DNA from: Agrobacterium arsenijevicii
GTDB lineage: Bacteria; Pseudomonadota; Alphaproteobacteria; Rhizobiales; Rhizobiaceae
Length of the DNA: 64,000 bases
Reading direction: 5' to 3'
Assembly (NCBI GenBank): GCA_000949895.1
Contig: JWIT01000003.1
Location: 496,001-560,000, forward strand
A model generated the notes under the pieces. That model did no database searches. It worked only from the letters and a program-made list of their open reading frames with translations, and had not been told where the DNA came from. Within the stretch, counting starts at the first letter, position 1. Every line of letters begins with the position of its first letter. The translations under genes and the position numbers were made by a program. Positions 8,451 through 16,993 of this stretch are shown here, one piece after another.

Positions 8451-9326
8451 CTATTTTTTACTTTGTTTCGCTGTTCTTACTTGTTCCGCCAGAAGGGTGA
8501 GTTCAACAGATGCTTGCGAAAGGGTATCAAGGTTAAACTGAGAGCCGGTCTTAGCTGCAGCGACAGCGGCCATCAGCGCGATGTCGGTCTTGTCGAGTAA
8601 AAGGACCCATCCAGCCAGCATCGCTTGCGCATCCGGGTCCGGAAGCGGGCGTCTGCTATTGCCGACTTTGCCAGATTTCTCACGCAGCATTTCGTACATG
8701 ACCGGCGTGCCGTTGTTCCGGAGTTCCATCAACATTATGTGGATGCGGGAATGCGAGTTGATCAGCTGCGTTCTGAAGGCTTCTCGACTAGCGATGGAAG
8801 CCACCTCGTTCACCACTGGTAAAAGAACCAATTGATCCGTTAGTTTTCTGGCCACGTCACCCGCGCCGGTCTTCGCCAGCGCGGCCGGGGTGATCGTCGA
8901 CGAACCCATGGCTCGGGTAGCGCCAACGGCCGCCGCAACATTCACAGTTAATGTTGAGACCCGGTTCGACAGCGCCTTTGCGTTTTCGCCGCTAGCCAAG
9001 GCCACTATCGCATCATTGTATCCTTTGATGACCTTCAGGCTGGCGCGAACGGCAGCTGTATATGGTGGCTCTACATTGTCTAAGTAGTACGCAGCCTCGT
9101 CAGGCTTGAAGGTACCATTCTCATTCAACAGTGGTGCCGTTTTTGACCAGATGTGGCGCTCCGCAGCCCCCACCTCCTGCAGCACGGTATCACCTTGAAC
9201 GTACTGGGCGTCATAAGCTTTGCTATATTGTTGAAATTCCTGATATCCTGCGGCGGTGCAAGAGTTCAAAAAACCGGAGATCAGGACGAGTTTAAAGAAC
9301 GATAATAAGTATCGCGAAGAATACAT
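8451..9326 (-). CDS. Predicted lipoprotein paired with the peptidoglycan hydrolase
   Basis: 291 residues. The N-terminus MYSSRYLLSFFKLVLISGFLNSC is a lipoprotein signal with Cys23 as the lipidated residue (lipobox-like FLNSC). The mature protein is mostly alpha-helical and Ala-rich, with a tail of basic residues (QVRTAKQSKK). I recognise no family. It lies 10 bases before the hydrolase gene on the same strand, so the two are almost certainly one operon. A membrane-anchored partner of a cell-wall hydrolase could be an inhibitor/immunity protein, a chaperone or a spanin-like factor; the sequence alone does not decide. Confidence 0.7.
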   Translation of the reverse strand: MYSSRYLLSFFKLVLISGFLNSCTAAGYQEFQQYSKAYDAQYVQGDTVLQEVGAAERHIWSKTAPLLNENGTFKPDEAAYYLDNVEPPYTAAVRASLKVIKGYNDAIVALASGENAKALSNRVSTLTVNVAAAVGATRAMGSSTITPAALAKTGAGDVARKLTDQLVLLPVVNEVASIASREAFRTQLINSHSRIHIMLMELRNNGTPVMYEMLREKSGKVGNSRRPLPDPDAQAMLAGWVLLLDKTDIALMAAVAAAKTGSQFNLDTLSQASVELTLLAEQVRTAKQSKK

Positions 9327-9646
9327 GAGTCTGCCCCCACACTCACACGAGAAGCCCCCTCAGCTTTCACGAAATGCACGTTATAGATGTTTTATCTGGT
9401 CGTACAGTGCAATATCTACTTTCCCTGATCAGACAATCATGCGCTTCAGTGTGATCACTGCTCATGGACCCGCATTTGTGCTCTCGCCCAAGGAGAGGCA
9501 ATTATCGTTTGTCCGGAATTACCGGCTCCGCTGCCGGTTCTTATTGACCGCCCAGAGAAAGGCCAGCAGCCAGAATCTCATGGGCCAAGATATCAGGCGT
9601 TCTGGGGTAAACCGTAACGCTAAAAAGTCTTCAACACATCACGTTC
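9327..9646. other. Intergenic region, no gene seen
   Basis: 320 bases between the Rpn-like gene end and the lipoprotein start, both on the minus strand. It must hold the promoter of the lipoprotein-hydrolase operon, but I cannot pick convincing -35/-10 elements. A plus-strand open frame crossing it (9256-9726) overlaps both neighbours and has no protein-like features. Confidence 0.5.
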
Positions 9647-10552
9647 TTACATTCCGTTATCATAACCGGTCTCAGTGTCGGTCTCTAGGATGTCCGCCTC
9701 CCACTCAAGGCCGAGCGTGGTCATAAGATCATCTTGCGAGCTAAAAGACCTAGCATGCTTCAGAAACTCCGCAATCTCCCAGCCACTCATATCGTTTATA
9801 ATATAATGATTGAGATTGGATGATATTGCGAATGAGAGTCCCGCAACGGCATCCGGCAACCATCCACTCAGTGCATCCTTGACAGCGGCTTCGGCTGCTG
9901 GATTATTAAAGAGTGTCGGATCGTAATTAAGCTTACACATGAGAATTGTTTCGAAAAGATTGCGCCTACCCCTAAGAGAGGATACGCGTATGCAATGCTC
10001 AATAATGGGCTGTCGTTCCTCAAATGGTAATTTACCGATGCGCTCGACTATTGCTTCGGAATACCTCTCGGCAAGATCATAATTTCTAACAAGCAGTGAC
10101 AACACAGCTGTTGGAAGCGGTTTTTTAATCAAGCGCAGACAAACCTCTTCCGAACCGGCATCCATGAAAAAAAATCTGTGCCGGAACCAGCCCATATTGT
10201 GTTCGATAACCTCCGTTTTACGCGGTTTGTCACCTGTGTAATAAGCATACTGGTACAATTGTTTTTTCAAGTCGAATGCCACCGAGATGAGTGTGGCGTA
10301 TTCGACCATGCGGATAGAAAAATCGTTCTCTGGTGACGTTTCCTGCTCGATATGTATAATGTCGCCATCCTGCGTGAAGCCAACAAGATCAGATGAGAAC
10401 TTCTTGTGACGCGGAAAGAAGGTCTGCTTCTTCCAGTCGATAGCGCTAACATCTCTTTCAGTCAGCGCGCTAACAGTAGCAGGTATCTCAAGAATCGGAT
10501 GTGTTGCCTCCTCAAAATTCCGTTGAGCGAGGGTTGTGTTCTTGATTTGCAT
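9647..10552 (-). CDS. Rpn/YhgA-like PD-(D/E)XK-type putative nuclease
   Basis: 301 residues. Residues 52-75 (SSDLVGFTQDGDIIHIEQET) match the order of the Rpn/YhgA-type nuclease core: an Asp (D55) on the first strand, then IHIEQE with E69 and E71 where relatives have Glu-x-Gln. The following segment (FSIRMVEYATLISVAF) corresponds to the helix with the R..Y pattern of that family. The C-terminal half (residues 130-301) is helical and resembles the variable part of such proteins. Family members cleave DNA and promote RecA-independent recombination. The match is by motif order only, and E-x-E instead of E-x-Q is unusual. It is a single-gene unit bordering the noncoding stretch before the transposition module. 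Confidence 0.55.
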   Translation of the reverse strand: MQIKNTTLAQRNFEEATHPILEIPATVSALTERDVSAIDWKKQTFFPRHKKFSSDLVGFTQDGDIIHIEQETSPENDFSIRMVEYATLISVAFDLKKQLYQYAYYTGDKPRKTEVIEHNMGWFRHRFFFMDAGSEEVCLRLIKKPLPTAVLSLLVRNYDLAERYSEAIVERIGKLPFEERQPIIEHCIRVSSLRGRRNLFETILMCKLNYDPTLFNNPAAEAAVKDALSGWLPDAVAGLSFAISSNLNHYIINDMSGWEIAEFLKHARSFSSQDDLMTTLGLEWEADILETDTETGYDNGM

Positions 10553-11124
10553 GCAAAGCTCCCATTTTCGGGGCGCTATAACAGATCAACGGTTTCATGA
10601 TTCTTTCTCGGTGGTGAGATTAAGCGGGAATTCTGAAACCCTTGCGCCAAAATTCCGACCTCGACGCAGCCAGAATACAGTGAGCTAGCTTAAACGGTCA
10701 TCCCTCAAAGCGCTCTTTAGACGCTTGGAAAACGTCAATCACCTTAGAAAGTTACAAAATTCCACAACCAAAAGACGAAAACAGGCTGTTTTACTCAGTT
10801 TTCGTGGCGAAAGTTCAAATGTATGTGGCGAACAGCAGAGTGGCAGACGCTCAAATTAATTGGATACCGAATTCGAAACTGTCTTGAGCTGCAGGCGCTG
10901 ACTAATCCAGCAGATTCCGTTAACCATAAGTCCACTTGGCCATTTCCCCCGCTAGACTCGCGGTGCCGCCACTGACTATCTTCCGTCCCAGTTTTAAACA
11001 AGGAGCCCCACGATGATACGCATCGTCATTCTAGGAAAGACCTTCCTCAGCTCCATCTGAAGTAAGGACACTGCGTCCTCTACCTCCGGATGGGCTGCCA
11101 CCCATGTGCGCCCAGGAGGTATCT
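10553..11124. other. Noncoding region upstream of the transposition module
   Basis: About 570 bases without a credible long gene. It is AT-rich, with a short inverted repeat CGAAAAC/GTTTTCG (about 10777-10805). A 15-codon frame at 11013-11060 (MIRIVILGKTFLSSI) is preceded by AGGAG at 11001-11005 and could be a leader peptide. The left end of the transposon might lie here if the element is compact, but I find no copy of the right-end repeat in the expected inverted orientation. Confidence 0.45.
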
Positions 11125-11295
11125 ATGCGCTCATCAAAAAATGTGTTGCACCACGTCTTGGTGCGTCGTGCCATTCTGACCGAATTGCGCTCCGGTGCCG
11201 GAGACCGCATTCGCCTGCCAATCGAGGTGTTCCAGGACACCGGATCGGACGCGGATACAAACGCAGTTGTCCGAGTGAGCGCGTCAAAATGGTAA
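11125..11295 (+). CDS. Small hypothetical protein with an ideal ribosome-binding site
   Basis: A 56-codon frame (begins MRSSKNVLHHVLVRRAIL, ends VSASKW). A perfect AGGAGGT lies at 11114-11120, four bases before the ATG at 11125; the ATG at 11104 in the same frame lacks such a site. The product is basic at the N-terminus and otherwise mixed. No family is recognised. It sits about 200 bases upstream of tnsA on the same strand and could be a small regulator of the transposition genes (inference). Support is mainly the Shine-Dalgarno match. Confidence 0.45.
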   Translation: MRSSKNVLHHVLVRRAILTELRSGAGDRIRLPIEVFQDTGSDADTNAVVRVSASKW

Positions 11296-11503
11296 GCGCG
11301 GCACCAATCTTCTCACCCATCAAAGCCGAATTTCAGTCTCGTGCGCCCTCTGTGGTCAAACGCCATCGCGGCGTCGTGACCAGCTTCTATTCCCCCATAT
11401 CTCTTTGCCTCCAAAATCACCGTTTCTAGAGTTGGAACGGAAATCATAAAATAAAGCAATTGATTAGCAGCGTTTTTCAAAGCGCTGAGAGAGGGAATGT
11501 GCT

Positions 11504-12340
11504 GTGAAAGCGCAACGGGTACTCCGCTACATTACCGAGGTCGAACACGGTATCGATAATTACGTCGACGACCTGCCACCTTGCAACGACAACAATAAAG
11601 CCTGGAGTGAGTTCATTCCTGCGGGCAAGCTCATTCAAATCTCTACGGTTGATGATGACGGTGTAATCGAGGAGGTCGAACTCTGGGTTCCACCTGGAAA
11701 ATCGACAGCAACAAGGTTGCCTCCTGCCCGCACCAAGGGACACAGCCGTGGTTATCTCGTCGACACCAGAACGAACCGAGCTGTGAGTTTTGCCAGCACG
11801 TACGAGATGACCTGTGCTTTAATGCTGCTTACGAACTCAGCAGTTGTCGATATTGAGGATCAGCCACCAGCCGTTCGTTATAAGGCGTCTGATGGGACCG
11901 AGCACGAGCACACCTTCGACTATCGTGCGACCCTGCGCAATGGAGCGCGGATCGCATTCGCGGTTAAGCCAAAGGACTTGGTGAAGTCGTCGGGCATCGA
12001 AGATGTCATCGAGCGGACTAAACCGAACCTGCGCGGATTTGCAGATGCCGCAGTCTTGGTCACGGATCAGACCCTGACGCGTGAACGGGCATGGAATGCA
12101 AAGTGGACGCTGCGTGCGCTGAAAATTCGTGACGAGGCTGACTGCGATAAGATGCGCTCTATCGTCTCCGACATCCATGGAATTGTCAGTGCCTACGAGC
12201 TTGCCCGCAAATTCGAGCAGTTCGCTGACGGGCTGAACGCGATCTGGTGCCTGGTATACGACGGCGTTATCGAATTGGCTGAACCAGGCAAAAAGCTGGT
12301 CGATGCTCCCTGGGTCAAAATCCTGCCTGGAAGGAACTGA
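11504..12340 (+). CDS. tnsA: TnsA-like transposon endonuclease
   Basis: 278 residues from GTG 11504, with a Shine-Dalgarno GAGAGGGA just upstream. Residues 96-160 follow the TnsA pattern: STYEMTCALMLL (catalytic Glu101), then IEDQPPAVRY, then HTFDYRATL (Asp139) and AFAVKPK (Lys155). TnsA cuts the 5' ends of the transposon so that movement is cut-and-paste. In Tn7 TnsA the residue two before the Lys is Gln; here it is Ala153, which may weaken metal binding. Residues 1-90 form an N-terminal extension. The tnsB, tnsC and tniQ genes follow in the order typical of Tn7-like elements, which is the strongest support. A 165-base gap separates it from tnsB. Confidence 0.75.
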   Translation: MKAQRVLRYITEVEHGIDNYVDDLPPCNDNNKAWSEFIPAGKLIQISTVDDDGVIEEVELWVPPGKSTATRLPPARTKGHSRGYLVDTRTNRAVSFASTYEMTCALMLLTNSAVVDIEDQPPAVRYKASDGTEHEHTFDYRATLRNGARIAFAVKPKDLVKSSGIEDVIERTKPNLRGFADAAVLVTDQTLTRERAWNAKWTLRALKIRDEADCDKMRSIVSDIHGIVSAYELARKFEQFADGLNAIWCLVYDGVIELAEPGKKLVDAPWVKILPGRN

Positions 12341-12525
12341 CACCATGAGCTGTGTTATCTCCATCCTTTCAATCCTGTTCCGCACCGGGCTTATGCGCCC
12401 GCCGCTATGGTGGTCGCTAACCATATGATGCTGGCTCGCTGCCGGTAATCACCCCTCCCCAGTCTGAAAAGATTTTAATCCGCCGCACGCGGAAATGGAC
12501 CCCTGTGTCCGACAGGAACTCGACC

Positions 12526-14763
12526 ATGAATATGTATGTCCGTCACCCTCATTTGCAGCCTTCCGATACCCATGAAACGAAACTCTACAGCTTTCATCGC
12601 GGAGATCGCGTGGAATACAAGCATGCAGTTTACAATTGGCTGAACACCACGAATTCTGGATATTGGTTTCAGCGCGCTGATGACGACTTGCCGCCCCAGT
12701 TCTTCTCATTCGAACAGGTTTCCCGTGCTTTTCATCAAAAGCGCGATCCCATGGGATACTTGCCTCATCGTCGCCACCACGGAACCGATGTCACTTCCGG
12801 AAGCACGGAACTCATCAGCAATCTCAAGCCTGATGAACAGCAAGACGTCCTCTATAAGCACGCTTGGTGTATGCGCTTCCTGAAAGCGGAAGCCGAGACC
12901 AAGGACTATAATATGGACCTGCGGGTGACCCGGTCTGAAGCCAAACTCGCGAAATACCTGCAAGACACGCAAGAGGCGCTCCAGAAAGCATCCGACGAAG
13001 CTCATAAAGCGGCAGGACGTACTCATCGCACCGCCCCAATGCTGCCCGCGCCGCCCTCACCTCGTACTTTGCGCCGCTGGGTTGAGGTTTTGGAAAAGTC
13101 GAACTTCGACCCGGTCGCTCTTTGCAATGATAGTAGCGCCAAATATCGCCGTGAACATTTCACGGCGGACGAATTGAAATATATCAACCAACACGTCTGG
13201 ATGTACGCAACGAAAGATCGCCTTCCGATCAAAGAGCTGTATCAGCTGCTGAAAACCTCAATCGAGGCTGAAAACACGGCACGAGAAAAGAAAAATGCCG
13301 AAATGGGTGCGGCCGTTGTGCCAATGTTGCGCGTGCCAGACATTGATACGTTCCGCGCACGTATTCACAAGCTTCCCCGGTCATATATTGAGCTTGGCCA
13401 ACAAGGCGCTGATTACACGAACGCCAAATACCGCGCGATCATGGGCGGAATCGATCTCCTGCGGCCGCTCGAACAAATTCAGCTCGATGAATGCTGGATC
13501 GATCTTCAGACGCTTCTGATTCAAGCTGAAGAGTGGGAAAAACTCACTTTAAAAGAAAAGAAGCTCGTCGCTCGTGTCAGGCTCTATGTCACTGCGGCGA
13601 CAGATGTGGCGACCAGGTCCATCGTTGGTTTGCGTATCCACCATACATCGCCCAACACTGCCAGTGCCGTTTCTACACTGGAAATGGTGACGCGCGACAA
13701 GACTGAACTTGCGAAGAGTATTGGATGCGAAACTCCTTGGGATCAGCATGGGGTGTTCGGCGAAGTCTCTCTGGACTCCGCGAGTTGGAACGCCAGTAAC
13801 GAAGTCCGGATCGCTGTAAATGACTTGGGCGGAATCCTTTTTCAGCCGAAATCTGGTGATGCAGCGGCGCGTGGAACTTTGGAACGCTGGTTCCGCACCC
13901 TGAACCGGCAAGCCTTGCTCTTTTTCACCGGACGCACCTGGGGGTCACCGGCCGAAAAGGGGGACTATGATGCCGAGGGGGAAGCAAGCGTTGTATTCCA
14001 CCAGGCTGCAGAACTGCTCATGCGTTTCGTCATTGACGTATTCCACAACACACCCCACGAAGGGCTGAATGGGGAGACACCACGACAGGCTTGGGAGCGG
14101 CTGAACAAATTCTACAAGCCCGCACCTCCGCTTTCTCCCCGGCTGCGCCGTAGCATTTTTGGCATCACAGTCCGCCGTAAGATTTCCCGTTCAGGTGTGC
14201 GTGTGCTGGGAATTCAATATTCCTCCAGCAAGCTCCAGAAGCTGTTCCGAGAAGCCGAGGTGGAGGTCGATGTACGTATTGACCGTTTCGACCTCGGTGC
14301 GATCTCTGTACGGCATTCGGAAGGCTGGCTCACCGTTCCGGCAGTCCATGACGATCTCATCGGAATGAGTATCTGGAAGTGGCTTGCCTTCAATGATCGC
14401 CTGCGGCTCACCAATCGCAAAAATGCGGAGGTATCTCAGGGCATCGTAAGCAGAACGAAAGAGTGGTTGCAAAGTCAGGCTCAGATCGCAAGAGCCGAAG
14501 CAGAACTTGGCAGTGCCATTCTGACAGAACGTGACATCCTGCGTTTTGAGAAGAAAGTCGCGTACTCCATCGACATCGTCGAGGATGCACGGGCCAACGA
14601 GGATGCCATTCCTGAGGAGGCCGACATCTCCACCGTCATCAGCGAGTGGGACATGTTCGGCATTAAGCAGGACCCTAAAGCGGAACAATTCCAGGAACCT
14701 GCACCTGCACATCCCGCGCCCTCCTCCAGGCTGAACACCCTCAACCCCGATTTCAACCGCTGA
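12526..14763 (+). CDS. tnsB: TnsB/TniA-like DDE transposase
   Basis: 745 residues from ATG 12526, chosen because AGGAA ends eight bases upstream; GTG 12505 in frame is possible. Residues about 120-260 are the helical DNA-binding part. Residues about 310-500 form the RNase H-like catalytic core with QLDECWID (Asp321), VSLDSAS (Asp417) and ARGTLERWFRTLN (Glu453); the 35-residue Asp-Glu spacing fits the family. Residues about 530-620 resemble the Mu transposase C-terminal beta-barrel. The acidic/proline C-terminal tail (to 745) is the usual TnsC-contacting region in relatives. It joins transposon 3' ends to target DNA and binds the end repeats. tnsC starts 62 bases later. Confidence 0.9.
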   Translation: MNMYVRHPHLQPSDTHETKLYSFHRGDRVEYKHAVYNWLNTTNSGYWFQRADDDLPPQFFSFEQVSRAFHQKRDPMGYLPHRRHHGTDVTSGSTELISNLKPDEQQDVLYKHAWCMRFLKAEAETKDYNMDLRVTRSEAKLAKYLQDTQEALQKASDEAHKAAGRTHRTAPMLPAPPSPRTLRRWVEVLEKSNFDPVALCNDSSAKYRREHFTADELKYINQHVWMYATKDRLPIKELYQLLKTSIEAENTAREKKNAEMGAAVVPMLRVPDIDTFRARIHKLPRSYIELGQQGADYTNAKYRAIMGGIDLLRPLEQIQLDECWIDLQTLLIQAEEWEKLTLKEKKLVARVRLYVTAATDVATRSIVGLRIHHTSPNTASAVSTLEMVTRDKTELAKSIGCETPWDQHGVFGEVSLDSASWNASNEVRIAVNDLGGILFQPKSGDAAARGTLERWFRTLNRQALLFFTGRTWGSPAEKGDYDAEGEASVVFHQAAELLMRFVIDVFHNTPHEGLNGETPRQAWERLNKFYKPAPPLSPRLRRSIFGITVRRKISRSGVRVLGIQYSSSKLQKLFREAEVEVDVRIDRFDLGAISVRHSEGWLTVPAVHDDLIGMSIWKWLAFNDRLRLTNRKNAEVSQGIVSRTKEWLQSQAQIARAEAELGSAILTERDILRFEKKVAYSIDIVEDARANEDAIPEEADISTVISEWDMFGIKQDPKAEQFQEPAPAHPAPSSRLNTLNPDFNR

Positions 14764-14825
14764 GAACAAATTCCGCAAGCTGTCTTGCGAGTTGAGAATT
14801 CCTGTCATTTTTAACGGAGAATACA

Positions 14826-15878
14826 ATGAATTTTGCCAAGTTTCCGAACGCAGAAATCGCTCGTATCCGCGCAATGATGCCGCCTGACATCCTCGCGAAG
14901 GCCGACCGTGTAGCGAAGATCAATGGCCGTTATATCGGACTCGCGCGTGATACGGTGCTGAAAAAAGCGTTCGATGCCATGGTTGCAAGCATTGCAGTTA
15001 TCGGCATCTCCGACATCGCCAAACCGGACAAGCGCCGAATTGTCGCGCTCTGCGGGGAATCCGGGGCAGGTAAAACGACCGCCCTTCTGACGCACACGTC
15101 TGAGTGTGCGATTATGCAGCCTTACGTGAATGACGATGGCAACACTATCAGGCCTCTTCTGATCATGACTGCGCCAAGCCCTTGCACTCCGAGGCTCCTG
15201 GCATACAAGGGCCTGCATGCTTTGGGGTATCCTGTACGTCAGAGCCTCAAAGAAAACGAGATGTGGGAGCTGTTTCGCGACGTGTTGAAAGCACACGGAG
15301 TGATGTGGCTTGTCATCGACGAAGCTCAGCACGCGGTCGACGCCTCTAACAGCACTGAAATCACGAAAATTGGAAATGCCCTGAAGAACCTCGTGCAGAT
15401 GCCAGACTGGCCCGTGCGCGTTGTCTTGGCAGGTGTTCCTCCCCTTGATGATTTCCTTTCGCACAAGCAGTTGGCAAATCGTTGCACCAAGATTCCATTC
15501 GGTAAGATGCGGGGTGCCAGTGGCGAAGCCACGATGGTCGAGGTGACACGTCTGATCGTCTTCGAACATGCAAAAATGGAAACATCCATGCACTTAAACC
15601 CGGAATTCATCAAACGGCTGATGCATGGCTGCGACAAGGATTTTGGAACCATGGTTCAGATGATCCGAGGTGCCGTCGAACTCGCAATATACGCGGACGA
15701 ACGCGTGATCACGAATAAGCATTTTGCGGATTACTACGAAACCAACACTGGTCGTGACGAAGCTGAGAACGTCTTTGTCGTGAAAAACTGGGAGGATACC
15801 AAAGCCTACACAGCATCGGAAACTCAGGTCGTTGCGCGGCATCGTCAGCACCGTCGGTCGCATAAGAAGGCGGGGTAA
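14826..15878 (+). CDS. tnsC: TnsC/TniB-like AAA+ ATPase, target-DNA regulator
   Basis: 350 residues starting at ATG 14826 with GGAG eight bases upstream. Walker A is GESGAGKT at residues 77-84 and Walker B is WLVIDEAQ at 161-168, followed by a sensor region (RVVLAGVPP near 200-210). TnsC proteins form ATP-dependent filaments on target DNA and connect the target selector TniQ to the transposase. The stop is six bases before tniQ, so the two are co-translated. Its length is close to TniB-type proteins and much shorter than the 555-residue Tn7 TnsC, placing the element nearer to the Tn5053/Tn6022 side of the family by size; placement is inference. Confidence 0.9.
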   Translation: MNFAKFPNAEIARIRAMMPPDILAKADRVAKINGRYIGLARDTVLKKAFDAMVASIAVIGISDIAKPDKRRIVALCGESGAGKTTALLTHTSECAIMQPYVNDDGNTIRPLLIMTAPSPCTPRLLAYKGLHALGYPVRQSLKENEMWELFRDVLKAHGVMWLVIDEAQHAVDASNSTEITKIGNALKNLVQMPDWPVRVVLAGVPPLDDFLSHKQLANRCTKIPFGKMRGASGEATMVEVTRLIVFEHAKMETSMHLNPEFIKRLMHGCDKDFGTMVQMIRGAVELAIYADERVITNKHFADYYETNTGRDEAENVFVVKNWEDTKAYTASETQVVARHRQHRRSHKKAG

Positions 15879-15884
15879 CCGGAA

Positions 15885-16820
15885 ATGGCTGAATTGTCTT
15901 TGAGACTGCCTCTGCAGCCTGGCGAGACGCTGCCAAGTTATTGCTCACGTATTGCTGCGGTAAATGGGATTGAGAGTGCATCCGAATTTTCGGCACACTT
16001 TGGCTTCCGTTTCGACCGCCTCGCAAAGGGGTGGAATACGGACATGAGCGTGTTCGCAGAGCTTGTCGGAAAAGTGCCTGATAGGTTGCAAGATGGCCAA
16101 CTCTCTCAGTTTGGGAAAACCGTTGAGACTTATGGAGGTGTGTTCACTCGGGAATTCATCGATACGGACCGGTGCCGCATCTGCGCGGCATGCGTACTCA
16201 ACGACATCGGCCCCAAATATGCATTTCATCGGGCCTACGGTCGGGCCGAGTGGATGGTGCGGTTCGTCCGTATCTGCCCTGATCATAGAATACCTTTGGT
16301 CAAATTTGTTGGACGGCGGGAAAACGCCGGAGACTTCGCGGCACAATTGAGGGCGATCATCGCGCACATTGAATCGCACGCGAATGTACTTCAGCTGAAC
16401 GTGGCCGCCCGCCTTCAGGACTACGTAATCAATCGGGTCCGTGCCGGTAAACCAAAGGGCATCTGGTTGGACGGTTTCCCTTTGCAAGCAGCAGCACACT
16501 TCACTGAACTTCTCGGTGCCGTTGTCAGGGACGGTTCAGAGCCTGACTTGGAGAACTACACCTCAGATGATTGGATGGAAGTCGCCGATATTGGTTTTGG
16601 AATCGTGGAGAAGGGGCCACGTGCGGTAAAAACTAGCCTTCGGAAATTCCTTGCCCCTAAACCAATCAGGGGTCGGGTTCGAGCTTCGATGTTCTTTGGT
16701 CGATTGTCGTGGGAACTTCTCGACCGCTTTGACCAGCCAGGATATATGGATTTGGCAAAATTCGTGGAAGACGTCGTATGTGAGCGATATCCAAAATTTG
16801 TATCCGACTTGCCTGTCTGA
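15885..16820 (+). CDS. tniQ: TniQ family target-selection protein
   Basis: 311 residues, ATG 15885 preceded by CCGG and six bases after tnsC. The N-terminus LRLPLQPGETLPSYCSRIAAVNG is the typical TniQ opening (P-x-E-x-L-x-S). A zinc-finger-like set follows: C97RIC100 AAC103, then ICPDH with Cys131 and His134. TniQ/TnsD proteins recognise or accept the target and recruit TnsC. The 311-residue length is short compared with TnsD (about 500) and agrees with the Tn5053/Tn6022 type. The element lies in an RND pump gene rather than beside glmS, so it does not use attTn7. Confidence 0.85.
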   Translation: MAELSLRLPLQPGETLPSYCSRIAAVNGIESASEFSAHFGFRFDRLAKGWNTDMSVFAELVGKVPDRLQDGQLSQFGKTVETYGGVFTREFIDTDRCRICAACVLNDIGPKYAFHRAYGRAEWMVRFVRICPDHRIPLVKFVGRRENAGDFAAQLRAIIAHIESHANVLQLNVAARLQDYVINRVRAGKPKGIWLDGFPLQAAAHFTELLGAVVRDGSEPDLENYTSDDWMEVADIGFGIVEKGPRAVKTSLRKFLAPKPIRGRVRASMFFGRLSWELLDRFDQPGYMDLAKFVEDVVCERYPKFVSDLPV

Positions 16821-16841
16821 AACTTGACGCTACAAATTGAG

Positions 16842-16869
16842 AAAAACCGGGTTTCTACCCGGTTTTTTT
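16842..16869 (+). terminator. Rho-independent terminator of the tns operon
   Basis: AAAAACCGGG at 16842-16851, a six-base loop, then CCCGG and seven T at 16858-16869. It is placed 21 bases after the tniQ stop. Confidence 0.9.
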
Positions 16870-16890
16870 GTGCCCGGATTCCACTCGAAA

Positions 16891-16993
16891 TTGGGCCGCG
16901 CTACATTCCGTTTTGGGCCTTTGACATTCCGTTTTCTTTGAAAAGAAAGGGCTTTTTGAATGAGTTTGGGCCATACGTCGTTCGGTTTTTACA
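16891..16993 (+). repeat. Transposon right end: three putative TnsB-binding repeats and terminal ACA
   Basis: Three copies of the pattern TTGGGCC, then 4-6 bases, then ACRTTCSGTTTT lie at 16891-16914, 16913-16935 and 16966-16990; the first two share two bases. The third is followed by ACA at 16991-16993. Multiple spaced transposase sites ending in TGT/ACA are the hallmark of Tn7-like ends. Confidence 0.7.

Larger units (their letters stand above)
11504..16993 (+). mobile_element. Tn7-like transposition module and right end of a larger element
   Basis: Four collinear genes, tnsA (nuclease), tnsB (DDE transposase), tnsC (AAA+ ATPase) and tniQ (target selector), are followed by a terminator and three degenerate repeats at 16891-16990, ending with ACA at 16991-16993. 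Tn7-like elements end in TGT...ACA and duplicate 5 bp of target, here possibly TTAAG at 16994-16998. Beyond it lies an RND pump gene without its 5' part. The left end is not visible. Since pump 5' sequence is absent from positions 1-11500, the element likely carries the cargo genes 1-10552 and continues leftward, or it was rearranged. Confidence 0.8.

Noticed and set aside
9645..9660. ACATTCCGTTAT resembling the transposon-end repeat
   Set aside because: It is the last codons of the Rpn-like gene and is not followed by GGGCC elements or terminal bases.
12345..12428. 27-codon frame between tnsA and tnsB (MSCVISILSILFRTG)
   Set aside because: Shine-Dalgarno at a fair distance but too short and of low complexity to support as a gene; kept as a possible leader only.
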